A stretch of DNA of 64,000 nt from Turicibacter bilis (GTDB lineage: Bacteria; Bacillota_I; Bacilli_A; MOL361; Turicibacteraceae): contig NZ_CP071249.1 of NCBI RefSeq assembly GCF_024499055.1, forward strand, positions 248,001 through 312,000. The letters are read 5' to 3'. The translations under genes were made by a program, and so were the position numbers. Below are positions 53,487 through 62,946 of this stretch, in pieces; position 1 is the first letter of the stretch; each line of letters begins with the position of its first letter. Under the pieces are notes generated by a model. The model was not told the DNA's origin and made no database searches. It saw only the letters and a program-made list of their open reading frames with translations.

Positions 53487-53954
53487 ATGGACTTTCAAAA
53501 CGTAAATCCTGAGTTATTTATCGTTGTTGGTGAATTACTTGGAAATGTCATTGCAAATGAATTACCGTTTAACGTACAGAATGCTGTTGGCAACTGGCTA
53601 CAACTTGTTGGACAGGCAATTGAAACTTATAATGCACAACAACAATATTATCAACAAGGGCCGGGGCGTTATTTTACACCTGATAGTTTTAATGTGGATA
53701 ATCCATTTTGTCAAAATAATGAACAAGGTTCACAAAGTGGATCAACTGTCAGTAGTTCAGGTCAAGCGCCAGAGCAAGAGGAGATTTTACCGAAATCATC
53801 ACGTGGAGCCGATGATTCACACACCGACATGCGCTCAACAGACGATAAGTTACATATCATAAAGTTACAAGAAACCATTGAAAAGCTCATGCTTAGAATG
53901 GAACAATTAGAAGAGGAAATAAAAAACTTAAAAGCAATGAATGACAGTGATTAA
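53487..53954 (+). CDS. small protein with conserved N-terminal segment and coiled-coil tail
   Basis: 155 residues. Residues 5-48 are hydrophobic-helical (L-F-I-V-V-G-E-L-L-G-N-V-I-A-N, N-V-Q-N-A-V-G-N-W-L-Q-L-V-G-Q). A low-complexity Gln/Ser-rich linker follows, and residues about 122-150 form a Glu/Leu coiled coil. The N-terminal pattern looks like a conserved small protein of clostridia and related spore formers, but I cannot name it. The start follows GGTGAT. The SASP-like gene lies next. Confidence 0.6.
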   Translation: MDFQNVNPELFIVVGELLGNVIANELPFNVQNAVGNWLQLVGQAIETYNAQQQYYQQGPGRYFTPDSFNVDNPFCQNNEQGSQSGSTVSSSGQAPEQEEILPKSSRGADDSHTDMRSTDDKLHIIKLQETIEKLMLRMEQLEEEIKNLKAMNDSD

Positions 53955-53991
53955 CTCATGTTAAAATGAATTTTTAACATGAGTTTTTTTT
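53954..53991 (+). terminator. rho-independent terminator
   Basis: ACTCATGTTAAAA/TTTTAACATGAGT stem followed by eight T. Confidence 0.9.
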
Positions 53992-54005
53992 CTTTGCACA
54001 TACTA
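53977..54005 (+). promoter_or_regulatory. sigma-G/F-type promoter of the SASP-like gene
   Basis: ACATG (four of five matches to GHATR), a 17-base spacer and CATACTA (53999-54005), the -10 of forespore promoters. It overlaps the upstream terminator. Confidence 0.55.
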
Positions 54006-54027
54006 AGTATGTCGGAGGTGATTATGC

Positions 54028-54231
54028 ATGAAACACTACAGTCATCAAGCTTCTCCTTATAAACATCAGCAACTAGATGTTGAGTTTGGTTCTGACTTTG
54101 CCCCATTAGACCATTATTTGGATCAAGAAGCCCAACGTGCCTTTCTATCAGCAAAAGCAGGAGGGATGATTACAAAACGCCTGGTTGAAGTCGGTGAAGA
54201 AATGTTAATGAATAACAAAGACAATAAATAA
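54028..54231 (+). CDS. small acid-soluble spore protein-like (alpha/beta type)
   Basis: 67 residues. L-D-V-E-F-G-S-D-F and especially S-A-K-A-G-G-M-I-T-K-R-L-V-E-V-G-E-E-M-L match the end of alpha/beta-type SASPs (E-F-G..., G-G-x-I/M-T/V-K-R-L-V...). These proteins coat and protect spore DNA. A forespore-type -10, CATACTA, lies upstream and GGAGGTGAT precedes the start. The N-terminal half is atypical, so it may be a divergent relative. Confidence 0.65.
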   Translation: MKHYSHQASPYKHQQLDVEFGSDFAPLDHYLDQEAQRAFLSAKAGGMITKRLVEVGEEMLMNNKDNK

Positions 54232-54241
54232 GCTTAAATAG

Positions 54242-54279
54242 AAAATCATAAAGAACGACTGTTTCTTTATGATTTTTTT
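54242..54279 (+). terminator. rho-independent terminator
   Basis: AAAATCATAAAG/CTTTATGATTTT stem and T-run. Confidence 0.88.
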
Positions 54280-55227
54280 ATCTTGATAAAAGGAAGAATG
54301 ATCAGATTTAAAAATGGCTTAAAATTATTAAGCTATTTTAGAGAAAGATCTGTTAACGTCAATTTAATGGTCTCTGAGTGAACAATCTTATCTATCTCTA
54401 AAACAGCTAATCAAATGAAACGTGATTGAGTGATGGATTCAAGTTGGCGATTGAAAAATATAGGTCGAGGGATTCGATGCAGAGAACGTAGGTATATTTC
54501 GATAGTGAGGGGTGAACTGGCATTGTTCTGAAGTGAGATGAGACAGTTGTCAAAGCGTCATCGGATGATATGATTCTGAATCATGAAAAGACGTTGGGTT
54601 GCAGTAGATAACGATGATAAATATTTCAAGTTATATGCAAAGAATAAGCCCTATCTAAACGATAAGGCGTTATTCATTCCGTATTCAACTTCAGTTAAAC
54701 ATTACACAGAATCAAAAGGAATCCCTTATAGTGACTATATGGGTTGATGGATTATTAAGTTCAAAATTGAATACGTTCTGATGAGATGGTGGCATAAGCA
54801 GAACGAGAGGTAGTAAGAGTTGAATGATAAGTAATTTTAGCAAATAAAATTGGATCGTGATTAGTTTGTACTGAGAATGAAACTTAATTTAGACAGTGAG
54901 CAGCAATAACACTACTCAGTATGTTTTTCAGTTTTGGAATGAGATTTGAAAAAGGGGGAATCTCCCTTATGTTGACAACTGACAATTGAATCATTTTTAA
55001 CCGTTTCATAACAAAAGATTAAAAAATCAAATTTATTAGCGTGCGCTCCAAAATCAGAGAAAAATTGAGGTTATGTATAGTATAAAATAATAAAAAAGAA
55101 ATAATTAATTTATAAGAAATAAGATGATTTAATAGAAAGAACATGAATTAGACACATTAAAAACATTAAATAGTCATTAAATAACCATATTTTTTACACT
55201 TGAAAGCGATTTTATCACTAAAGACTA
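54280..55227. other. about 950 bases without an intact gene
   Basis: Contains gene debris. One 54-codon frame (ATG 54583 to TGA 54747) reads like real protein (K-R-R-W-V-A-V-D-N-D-D-K-Y-F, then A-L-F-I-P-Y-S-T-S-V-K-H-Y-T) but lacks a ribosome site and a known relative. Other pieces are broken by stops. The final 150 bases are AT-rich and hold the opp promoter region. Confidence 0.4.
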
Positions 55228-55256
55228 TTTACTTTTACAAATATTGGAAATATAAT
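55228..55256 (+). promoter_or_regulatory. promoter of the opp operon
   Basis: TTTACT, a 17-base spacer and TATAAT (55251-55256), about 50 bases before oppA. TGAAAGCGATTTTA (55201-55214), two mismatches from a cre site, lies just upstream. Confidence 0.6.
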
Positions 55257-55306
55257 ACACAATAACATCACAAAAAATAGTGATGAGATTGAAGGAGGGA
55301 CCAGAA

Positions 55307-57337
55307 ATGAATAAGAAACATTTATGGTTAGCTGGAGCATGTTTACTTGCTGTTGGGGGATGTAGTAATGACAGTGAGACGCCAGCTGACACACCAGAAA
55401 ACAGTGGAACACCAAATGAAACACCAAAAGAAACAGAAGTTTATCGAAATGATTATAACTATGTCTATAGTGAAGATCCAGATACGTTTGACTATGTATA
55501 TTCATTCCAAGCTGCTGATAATGAGCACACAGCTAACTTTGTTGACGGGCTTTTAGAACATGATCGTTATGGACAATTAGTTGGAGCGATTGCAGAAAGT
55601 TATGAAGTCAATGAAGATGCAACTGTTTTTACTTTCAAGATTCGTGAAGGTGTAAAATGGGTGACAGATGAAGGTGAAGAATATGCTGATGTAACAGCAC
55701 ATGACTTTGTGACTGGATTACGTCACGCAACAGAATTTCAATCACAAACCATGTACTTAGTCCAATATGCAATTAAAAACTTAGATGCTTATGTGAATGG
55801 CGAAGTGGAATGGGAAGAAGTTGGAATTAAAGCGTTAGATGATTATACATTAGAGTATACACTTGAAGCCCCAACCCCATATTTCCATACCATTACAACT
55901 TATTCAGTTTTAATGCCAGTCAATCAAGAATTTTTAGAAAGTAAAGGTGAGGGATGTAAATTAGGTGCACCGGATCCAGGTAACTGTTCATTCGGAGAAG
56001 TTGCAGCGGACGGAATTCTTTATAACGGTGCTTATATCTTATCAAACTATGTATCTAAATCAGTGATTGAGTATACAGCTAATCCAGATTATTGGGATGC
56101 AGAACATGTTTATATTCCAAAAGTTAAGTTAGTTTATTATGATGGAAAAGATCCAGATAACTTATTTACAGGATTTGATAATGGTGATTATTCAGCTGCT
56201 CCTGTTTATACAGATAATGCAGCGATTTATAAAACGGCTAAAGATAAATATGGAGATTCAATTTATGTTTCAGATTTAAGTTCATCATCATTCTGGATTT
56301 CATGGAACTTTGACCGTAATGCTTATTCATCAGTGGCAGATGAAACAGTCGATGCTTCACCACAAACTGATAAACAGCGTCAAGATACTACAGCAGCAAA
56401 ATTAAATCGTGCCTTCCGTAAAGCGGTTATGTACGGATTAGATGTTTCTAATTTAACTGCGCAAGTCGTTGGAGATGATTTAAAACTTGGACGCTTACGT
56501 AATACATTAACTCAACCAGGATTCGTTTTAACAAGCGAAGGGGTACCATATGAAGAGTTAGTATCAGCAGCTTTAACAGAGATTAATCCAACAGAATATC
56601 CAGAAGGATTCGATTTATCAGATGGACAATTAGCTTATTATAACTTAGACTTAGCTAAACAATATGCGGATCAAGCAAAAGAAGAATTAAGTGCAGAAGG
56701 GGTCGAATTCCCAATTCAATTAGATATTTCAGTGGATGGGACAAGTGAAAAAGGGGTTCGTGTCGCACAAGCCTTTAAAAATACATTAGAGACCAATTTA
56801 GCTGACTTTGTTGCGGTGAATATCATTGTTTCAGATACAGATACATTAAATGCCGCTAAACAAGCCGAACAAATGAACTGGGATATGTATATTGGTCGTG
56901 GATGGGGACCAGACTACGGGGATCCAAAAACTTATGTTGATGTCTTCGATCCAGATAGTGGAGACATGTTAGCCTATCAAGGATTAAACTGGACGGGATC
57001 AGAAGTAGGTAACGATGCAGCGGCAAAAGAAGCCATTGGCTTATATGAATTCCAAGCCTTAAAAGATGCAGCAGATGCTGTGGTAGATGATAACGATAAA
57101 CGCTTTGAATTATATGCCAAAGCAGAAGCATTCTTATTAGATAATGCCATCTTCATCCCATATTGTTCAAATGGTGGAGGATACAGTGTGTCAAAATTAG
57201 TTCCACGTAGTGGTTTATATGGGGCTTATGGTTTATCAGATGATAAATACAAATATAAACAAGTGGCCGATGAAGTTGTAACAAAAGCACAACGTGATGA
57301 AATCATTGCAGAGTGGCAAGAAGAGTTGAAAAAATAA
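55307..57337 (+). CDS. oppA: oligopeptide-binding lipoprotein of an ABC transporter
   Basis: 676 residues, solute-binding protein family 5. The lipobox L-A-V-G-G-C puts the lipidated Cys at about residue 19. A Thr/Pro/Glu-rich linker leads to the peptide-binding domain (Y-V-Y-S-E-D-P-D-T-F-D, F-K-I-R-E-G-V-K-W, T-A-H-D-F-V-T-G-L). The start is ATG 55307 after GAAGGAGGG. It leads the oppABCDF operon and binds peptides outside the membrane. Confidence 0.93.
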   Translation: MNKKHLWLAGACLLAVGGCSNDSETPADTPENSGTPNETPKETEVYRNDYNYVYSEDPDTFDYVYSFQAADNEHTANFVDGLLEHDRYGQLVGAIAESYEVNEDATVFTFKIREGVKWVTDEGEEYADVTAHDFVTGLRHATEFQSQTMYLVQYAIKNLDAYVNGEVEWEEVGIKALDDYTLEYTLEAPTPYFHTITTYSVLMPVNQEFLESKGEGCKLGAPDPGNCSFGEVAADGILYNGAYILSNYVSKSVIEYTANPDYWDAEHVYIPKVKLVYYDGKDPDNLFTGFDNGDYSAAPVYTDNAAIYKTAKDKYGDSIYVSDLSSSSFWISWNFDRNAYSSVADETVDASPQTDKQRQDTTAAKLNRAFRKAVMYGLDVSNLTAQVVGDDLKLGRLRNTLTQPGFVLTSEGVPYEELVSAALTEINPTEYPEGFDLSDGQLAYYNLDLAKQYADQAKEELSAEGVEFPIQLDISVDGTSEKGVRVAQAFKNTLETNLADFVAVNIIVSDTDTLNAAKQAEQMNWDMYIGRGWGPDYGDPKTYVDVFDPDSGDMLAYQGLNWTGSEVGNDAAAKEAIGLYEFQALKDAADAVVDDNDKRFELYAKAEAFLLDNAIFIPYCSNGGGYSVSKLVPRSGLYGAYGLSDDKYKYKQVADEVVTKAQRDEIIAEWQEELKK

Positions 57338-57351
57338 TACAAGTTTAAAAG

Positions 57352-57393
57352 TATACAAAAAGATTGGGGTGAAACCCTAATCTTTTTGTATAT
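57352..57393 (+). terminator. attenuating hairpin between oppA and oppB
   Basis: A perfect 19-bp stem with one G-U pair (TATACAAAAAGATTGGGGT with ACCCTAATCTTTTTGTATA). It is weak in T-run, so part of the transcription should read through. This would give more OppA than permease, as is common in such operons. Confidence 0.8.
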
Positions 57394-57414
57394 AAAAATA
57401 AGGGGGGACAGCCA

Positions 57415-58908
57415 ATGAAGCGTTATATGTTTAAAAGATTTCTAAGATCGTTATTCTCAATTTTCATGGTTTTAACGATTGTTTTTACTTTAATTTACTC
57501 AGTTATCCCTCGTGATCGTGTGTTCTTTTCGGATACAAATATTGAAAAGATTCAAAAAAGACCAGACGATTATGCTAACTATAAATATGTTCAATGGGAA
57601 AAACTTGGGTACTTAAATTATGATACGATTCAAGATTACTGTAAACAATTATATGGATCAGCTAATGAACAATATTCAAACTGTATCTTACCTGAATCGT
57701 CTGAAACAGCAGATTATGTTGCGTTGAAAGAAAAAGAAGGTTGGGACGTTGACTTCTTTGAAGTCTCAAAACAAGCGTATGCAGTCGAAGAAGTTCCGAT
57801 CTTAAGACGGGCATTAAATTGGTGGGCAAATTTAATTGAAATTGACTATCCAGGAAAGGTTCAAACAGAGAATACAGAATTAGAACGTAAAGTTTATGTT
57901 GGCCAAGACTTTAATGGGCGTCCTGCCTTAATGTGTACAGGATGTGAAAATAAATATCTCGTTTATTTTGATGGGAACTTTCCATTTATTCATCAAAACT
58001 GGATTAGTATTAACTTAGGGACTTCGTATCCAACCTATAGTGGACAAGGCGTATTGGAGGTTGTGACAAGTTCACAAGGAGAAAAAGTCAAAAAAGAGGT
58101 CATGATGCCAAATGGTCAGGTTAAAGAATCTTCAACAAATTTTTACACCTGTAAGTATAAGGAAACCTTAGATAATATGGATCAGAAAAACTTTACCGAT
58201 CACTATGCAGATTGTGAAACATTAAAAAGTGATCCATCTATGATGCAAATTTCATTTACGATGGGAATTATTTCATTACTTTTAACTTATGTCATCGGTT
58301 TACCACTTGGAATTCAAATGGCGAATCATAAAGGTAAATGGGTCGATAAGCTTGGTCAATGGTATATTGTATTCATGAATGCTATTCCAGGGCTTGCTTA
58401 TATTGTCTTAGTTCGATTTATTGGAGGAAAATATTTTGGGTTACCATCAATGTTTCCTATGCTGGGAGCAAGTCATCCAAAATCGTATATTTTACCAATT
58501 ATTTCATTAACATTAGGGTCAGTAGCCGGTCGTATGATGTGGATGCGTCGCTATATGATTGATCAAAGTACGATGGATTATGTGAAATTTGCTCGTGCTA
58601 AAGGATTATCTGAAAATGAAATTTTCTATAAACATATCTTTAGAAATGCCATTGGTCCAATTGCTCATGGACTTCCAGCTGCGGTTATTTTGTGTATTTC
58701 AGGAGCGTTAATTACAGAAGGTGTCTACAGTATTCCGGGGATGGGGAAAATCTTACCTGATTCTATCTCGATTTATAATAACTCAATGGTCATTGGATTA
58801 ACGTTTATCTTTACTTCATTAAGTATCTTATCAACTTTCCTAGGTGACTGGTTATTAACATTAGTTGATCCACGTATTAGTCTAGATGAAAAAGGAGGAA
58901 GCCGATAA
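57415..58908 (+). CDS. oppB: oligopeptide ABC transporter permease with large insertion
   Basis: 497 residues against about 300-330 for usual OppB. After membrane helix 1 (about 9-30) there is a soluble extracytoplasmic insertion to about residue 275. It carries six cysteines (76, 90, 174, 177, 246, 267). The remaining helices and the EAA loop follow (V-K-F-A-R-A-K-G-L-S-E-N-E-I-F-Y-K-H-I). GGGGG precedes the start. One-base stop/start overlap with oppC (TAATG). Confidence 0.92.
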   Translation: MKRYMFKRFLRSLFSIFMVLTIVFTLIYSVIPRDRVFFSDTNIEKIQKRPDDYANYKYVQWEKLGYLNYDTIQDYCKQLYGSANEQYSNCILPESSETADYVALKEKEGWDVDFFEVSKQAYAVEEVPILRRALNWWANLIEIDYPGKVQTENTELERKVYVGQDFNGRPALMCTGCENKYLVYFDGNFPFIHQNWISINLGTSYPTYSGQGVLEVVTSSQGEKVKKEVMMPNGQVKESSTNFYTCKYKETLDNMDQKNFTDHYADCETLKSDPSMMQISFTMGIISLLLTYVIGLPLGIQMANHKGKWVDKLGQWYIVFMNAIPGLAYIVLVRFIGGKYFGLPSMFPMLGASHPKSYILPIISLTLGSVAGRMMWMRRYMIDQSTMDYVKFARAKGLSENEIFYKHIFRNAIGPIAHGLPAAVILCISGALITEGVYSIPGMGKILPDSISIYNNSMVIGLTFIFTSLSILSTFLGDWLLTLVDPRISLDEKGGSR

Positions 58909-59825
58909 TGAGTGATTCAAGATTTGAATTTGTTACCCATGATGCGAGTGCATCTGAACATATTGCAGCGCCTTCATATTCTTATTGGCGCTCAGTTTCA
59001 AGGCAGTTTTTTGGAAAAAAATTAACTGTATTTTTATTAATTGTAATTGTTTTATTGAGTTTGATTGCTCTTATTCAACCAGCTTTATCGGGTTATGATC
59101 CAATGATTTCACCGAATATTAATAATCCCGAAATGCGATTTTTAGGAATATCATTCCAGTATCCTTATGGAACGGATGGGGTCGGAAGTTCAGTTTGGGA
59201 CGTCGTTTGGGCTGGAACAAGAACATCTTTACTAGTTGGATTTATTGTCACAGGGGTGAATACCTTTATTGGTGTCTTAGTTGGAGCGATTTGGGGGTTC
59301 TCAAAAGCAATCGATAAAGTCATGCTTGAAATTTATAACATCATTTCCAGTGTGCCTTATATTTTAATTGTTACCGTATTACTTTATGCATTTGGACGTG
59401 GATTTTGGCAATTAGTTTTAGCGATGTGTTTAACGGGATGGCTGGGAACTGCCTATTTTATTCGAACACAAGTAATGATTATTCGCGATCGTGAATATAA
59501 CTTAGCTTCAAAGTGCTTAGGAACACCAACGCTTCGCTTAGTCACTCGAAATATTTTACCTTATTTACTTTCAGTCGTGATGACCAGTGTTTCACTTGAA
59601 ATTCCAGCTGCCATTTCAACAGAAGTGACTTTATCATTCTTAGGAATTGGGTTAAACGTTTCAATTCCATCACTAGGACGTATGATCAATCAATATTCAA
59701 ATTATTTTAATGGATATCCTCATTTATTCTGGGCTCCAGTTTTAACATTAGCCGTTGTAACGGTTTCGTTATATGTGATTGGTCAAGCATTAGCAGATGC
59801 ATCAGATCCAAGAACTCATATGTAG
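58908..59825 (+). CDS. oppC: oligopeptide ABC transporter permease
   Basis: 305 residues with an N-terminal cytoplasmic tail, about six membrane helices, the G-T-D-G-V-G motif (P-Y-G-T-D-G-V-G-S-S) typical of OppC, and the EAA-like loop Y-N-L-A-S-K-C-L-G-T-P. It pairs with OppB to form the channel. The start overlaps the oppB stop. Confidence 0.93.
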   Translation: MSDSRFEFVTHDASASEHIAAPSYSYWRSVSRQFFGKKLTVFLLIVIVLLSLIALIQPALSGYDPMISPNINNPEMRFLGISFQYPYGTDGVGSSVWDVVWAGTRTSLLVGFIVTGVNTFIGVLVGAIWGFSKAIDKVMLEIYNIISSVPYILIVTVLLYAFGRGFWQLVLAMCLTGWLGTAYFIRTQVMIIRDREYNLASKCLGTPTLRLVTRNILPYLLSVVMTSVSLEIPAAISTEVTLSFLGIGLNVSIPSLGRMINQYSNYFNGYPHLFWAPVLTLAVVTVSLYVIGQALADASDPRTHM

Positions 59826-59841
59826 GAAAGGGAGTGATAGT

Positions 59842-60909
59842 ATGAGTACAAAAGAAGCTGTCTTAACAGTCAGGGATTTAGAAATAAAATTTAGAGTACG
59901 TAATCATTATTTAAATGCGATTCGTCGAATTTCATTAGATTTATATCAAGGAGAAACGTTAGCGATTGTCGGTGAATCAGGATCAGGGAAATCAGTTCTC
60001 ATTAAATCATTTACCGGAATGCTAGAGTCAAATGGAATCATCAGTGGAGGAGAAATCCTGTTTGAGGGTGAAGACTTAAGTAAAAAGACGAAAAATAAAG
60101 AATGGGAAGGGATTCGTGGAGCAAAGATTGCAACAGTTTTTCAAGATCCGATGACGTCATTAAACCCAGTTCGTACGATTGGATCACAAATTGCTGAGGT
60201 TATTATTAAGCATCAAAAAGTATCTAAAAAAGAAGCGAAAGCACAAGCCATTGATTTAATGAAACGTGTTGGAATAAACGATCCTGAGAAGCGTTTTGGA
60301 GATTATCCACATCAATATTCAGGAGGGATGCGCCAACGGATTGTCATCGCCATTGCTTTAGCTTGTCGTCCGAAAATTTTAATTTGTGATGAACCAACGA
60401 CGGCGCTTGATGTCACGATTCAAGCACAAATTTTACAGTTAATTAAAGATTTACAAAAAGAGTATGGATTTACAACCATCTATATCACGCATGACTTAGG
60501 GGTGGTAGCAAATGTTGCCGATCGTGTCGTGGTGATGTATTCTGGGCAAATTATTGAGTATGGTGAAGTAGAAGAAATTTTCTATGAACCCGCTCACCCT
60601 TATACTTGGGCCCTTCTTTCATCACTTCCTCAGTTAGGGAAAAAAGGGAGTGAGTTATTTTCAATTGATGGAACACCGCCATCTTTATACAATGAGATTA
60701 TCGGAGATGCCTTTGCCCCTCGTAATCAATATGCGATGCGCATTGATTTTGAAGAAGAACCCCCATTTTTTGAGATTTCACCGACTCATTTTGCAAAAAC
60801 TTGGCTACGTGATCCGCGTGCTCCAAAAATAGAGATGCCAGAACCTCTTCAAAATTTACATGAAAAACTTGTTTCAATTTATGGGTCAGTACAAGGAGGT
60901 GCGAACTAA
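59842..60909 (+). CDS. oppD: oligopeptide ABC transporter ATPase
   Basis: 355 residues. Walker [10 protein letters not shown]-loop [11 protein letters not shown], signature Y-S-G-G-M-R-Q-R, Walker B I-L-I-C-D-E-P-T, and the C-terminal oligopeptide-type extension with H-P-Y-T-W-A-L-L. The start is ATG 59842 after AAAGGGAGTGAT; the upstream frame lies inside oppC. Stop overlaps oppF start (TAATG). Confidence 0.94.
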   Translation: MSTKEAVLTVRDLEIKFRVRNHYLNAIRRISLDLYQGETLAIVGESGSGKSVLIKSFTGMLESNGIISGGEILFEGEDLSKKTKNKEWEGIRGAKIATVFQDPMTSLNPVRTIGSQIAEVIIKHQKVSKKEAKAQAIDLMKRVGINDPEKRFGDYPHQYSGGMRQRIVIAIALACRPKILICDEPTTALDVTIQAQILQLIKDLQKEYGFTTIYITHDLGVVANVADRVVVMYSGQIIEYGEVEEIFYEPAHPYTWALLSSLPQLGKKGSELFSIDGTPPSLYNEIIGDAFAPRNQYAMRIDFEEEPPFFEISPTHFAKTWLRDPRAPKIEMPEPLQNLHEKLVSIYGSVQGGAN

Positions 60910-61838
60910 TGGCACAAGAGCGTGAAGTGTTAGTCTCAGTTCGTGATCTTGAAATTAAATTTAAAGATTTCGTAGCTGTTTCAGATGTGAATTTTGATAT
61001 TTATAAAGGAGAAACGTTTTCACTCGTCGGAGAATCAGGATCGGGAAAAACGACAATTGGACGTGCCATTATCCGTATTAATGAAACATCTAAAGGTGAT
61101 ATTTTATTTAAGGGTAAAAAAATTAATGGAAAAATTACACGCGATATGAATAAATATATCGTTAAAAATATCCAAATGGTTTTTCAAGATCCTGCTGCTT
61201 CATTAAATGAACGTGCAACGATTGATTATATCGTTTCTGAAGGATTAATTAATTTCAATTTATATAAAGATGAGGCAGATCGTAAACAAAAAGTGGTTAA
61301 TGCCTTAACGTCAGTTGGATTATTACCAGAGCACGTCACACGTTATCCTCATGAATTTTCAGGTGGACAACGTCAACGAATTGGGATGGCCCGTGCCATG
61401 GTCATGGAGCCAGAATTTATCATTGCAGATGAGCCGATTTCGGCACTGGATGTTTCAATTCGTGCCCAAGTGTTAAACTTACTAAAAAAATTGCAAGCTG
61501 AACGTGGGCTTACTTACCTATTCATTGCTCATGATTTATCAGTCGTTCGCTTTATTTCAGATCGTATTGCGGTTATTCATAAAGGACGTATTGTGGAATT
61601 AGCAGAGGCAGAGGAATTATTTTTAAATCCATTCCATCCATATACTAAATCTTTATTATCTGCTATTCCAATTCCGGATCCACGTCTTGAGAAAAATAAA
61701 AAATTGATTGTTTATACAGGTGAAGAACACGATTATAGTGTAGATAAACCAAAATGGACAGAAATTACAGCTGGTCACTTTGTTTGGGCAAATGAAGCTG
61801 AAGCAAAGGCGTACCGAAAAGCGGCTAAAGTTAAATAA
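60909..61838 (+). CDS. oppF: oligopeptide ABC transporter ATPase
   Basis: 309 residues. Walker [11 protein letters not shown]-loop [10 protein letters not shown], signature [10 protein letters not shown], Walker [12 protein letters not shown] and H-P-Y-T-K-S-L-L. Partner of OppD in powering import. Terminator follows. Confidence 0.94.
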   Translation: MAQEREVLVSVRDLEIKFKDFVAVSDVNFDIYKGETFSLVGESGSGKTTIGRAIIRINETSKGDILFKGKKINGKITRDMNKYIVKNIQMVFQDPAASLNERATIDYIVSEGLINFNLYKDEADRKQKVVNALTSVGLLPEHVTRYPHEFSGGQRQRIGMARAMVMEPEFIIADEPISALDVSIRAQVLNLLKKLQAERGLTYLFIAHDLSVVRFISDRIAVIHKGRIVELAEAEELFLNPFHPYTKSLLSAIPIPDPRLEKNKKLIVYTGEEHDYSVDKPKWTEITAGHFVWANEAEAKAYRKAAKVK

Positions 61839-61844
61839 ATTCAA

Positions 61845-61872
61845 AAAAAACGACTCATTGAGTCGTTTTTTT
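61845..61872 (+). terminator. opp operon terminator
   Basis: AAAAACGACTC/GAGTCGTTTTT stem with three-base loop and T-run. Confidence 0.92.
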
Positions 61873-61923
61873 GTCTTAAATAGATCATGCTAGAATAAGG
61901 TTATATAGAAAGGAGTGATAGTG

Positions 61924-62442
61924 GTGCAACTTAAACGTTATGAGCGTCAGAAAGCTATTGATTATGCTAGAGCATGGGCGTTAGGGCGAAATCCTGTGTA
62001 TCATGATTATGAAAAATATGGGGGTGATTGTACGAATTATATTTCTCAGTGTTTGCATGCAGGAGATATTCCATTTGATGAATCAGGGCGAGATGTGACA
62101 ACGAAATGGTATTGGTACAGTGATTACTCACGGACACCCTCTTGGACGGCAGCTCAACCATTTGAGACCTATTTATTAAATAATAATAAAGAAGGGACAA
62201 AAAATTATGGGATTTATGCCTCATTTTGTGAATATGATGAACTTGAACTTGGGGATTTAGTCCAAAAACGGGTGAATGGTGTTTTAACACACACGATGAT
62301 TGTGACTTCAAAAGTATTAGATCGGTACGGGAATATTGTTGACTATTTAGTCTGTCAACATTCTTATGATTTAAAAGATTTTCCGTTATCACAAAAAGAT
62401 GGTGTTCATAGTTATATTAAAATTCATGGTTATTATGCCTAA
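61924..62442 (+). CDS. putative amidase-domain protein (Amidase_6 type)
   Basis: 172 residues. Y-A-R-A-W-A-L, then G-G-D-C-T-N-Y-I-S-Q-C-L and, near the end, T-H-T-M-I-V-T-S match the catalytic Cys and His of the putative amidase domain found in clostridial and bacillar proteins. No signal peptide is present, so it may be a spore or cytoplasmic protein. Several GTG codons follow AAAGGAGTGAT; GTG 61924 has the best spacing. Confidence 0.82.
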   Translation: MQLKRYERQKAIDYARAWALGRNPVYHDYEKYGGDCTNYISQCLHAGDIPFDESGRDVTTKWYWYSDYSRTPSWTAAQPFETYLLNNNKEGTKNYGIYASFCEYDELELGDLVQKRVNGVLTHTMIVTSKVLDRYGNIVDYLVCQHSYDLKDFPLSQKDGVHSYIKIHGYYA

Positions 62443-62504
62443 TTCTTTATAAAAAAATAATCCAATTATTCTATAAAATACCTCGTTGAACTGTTGAAAA
62501 AGAA

Positions 62505-62533
62505 GAATGATTTCGAATTTTGGACTCATACTA
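62505..62533 (+). promoter_or_regulatory. sigma-G/F-type promoter of the 62578 gene
   Basis: GAATG (GHATR), 17-base spacer, CATACTA. Same sequences and spacing as the promoter at 62880. Confidence 0.75.
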
Positions 62534-62577
62534 TTACTGTTGTTTAAGACAACAATAAAGAAAGTGAGGAATTCAAA

Positions 62578-62763
62578 ATGAAAAATAATAATAACAGCAA
62601 CAATAAAAATCAAGCAAACTATAATGCAAATACAAATGCAAATGTAAATGCAAAATCTAACCGTAACAAATCTAATGCAAACACAAATGCTAATGTAGAG
62701 TTTGCGACTGATTTTGCTACTTCAAACAATTGCAGAAACAATTCAAACAACAAAGAATGCTAG
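62578..62763 (+). CDS. small Asn-rich spore protein, gamma-type SASP-like
   Basis: 61 residues, made mostly of Asn, Ala, Lys, Ser and Thr, with E-F-A-T-D-F-A near the end. This resembles the E-F-A-S-E protease site of gamma-type small acid-soluble spore proteins. Gamma SASPs are amino-acid stores degraded at germination. The forespore-type promoter supports the call. GTGAGG precedes the ATG. Confidence 0.72.
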   Translation: MKNNNNSNNKNQANYNANTNANVNAKSNRNKSNANTNANVEFATDFATSNNCRNNSNNKEC

Positions 62764-62796
62764 TTTAAGCAATCCAAATCCTAAAATGTTGAAATA

Positions 62797-62827
62797 AAAA
62801 AATCATGACAAATGTCATGATTTTTTT
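62797..62827 (+). terminator. rho-independent terminator
   Basis: AAATCATGAC/GTCATGATTT stem and T-run. Confidence 0.9.
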
Positions 62828-62879
62828 ATTTGTGATTGATTAATAGGAAAAAATAAGCTTTATAGGGTTGTTCTGACAC

Positions 62880-62908
62880 GAATGATTCTAAGTCATTTTC
62901 TCATACTA
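62880..62908 (+). promoter_or_regulatory. sigma-G/F-type promoter of the 62947 gene
   Basis: GAATG, 17-base spacer, CATACTA; matches the consensus GHATR-N17/18-CATNHTA. Confidence 0.75.
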
Positions 62909-62946
62909 ATAGTGTCGTTTTTCGACAAGAAAGTGAGGTTACGATT

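Noticed and set aside
61967..62392. 141-codon minus-strand ORF
   Set aside because: Antisense to the amidase-domain gene, which has catalytic motifs and a ribosome site.
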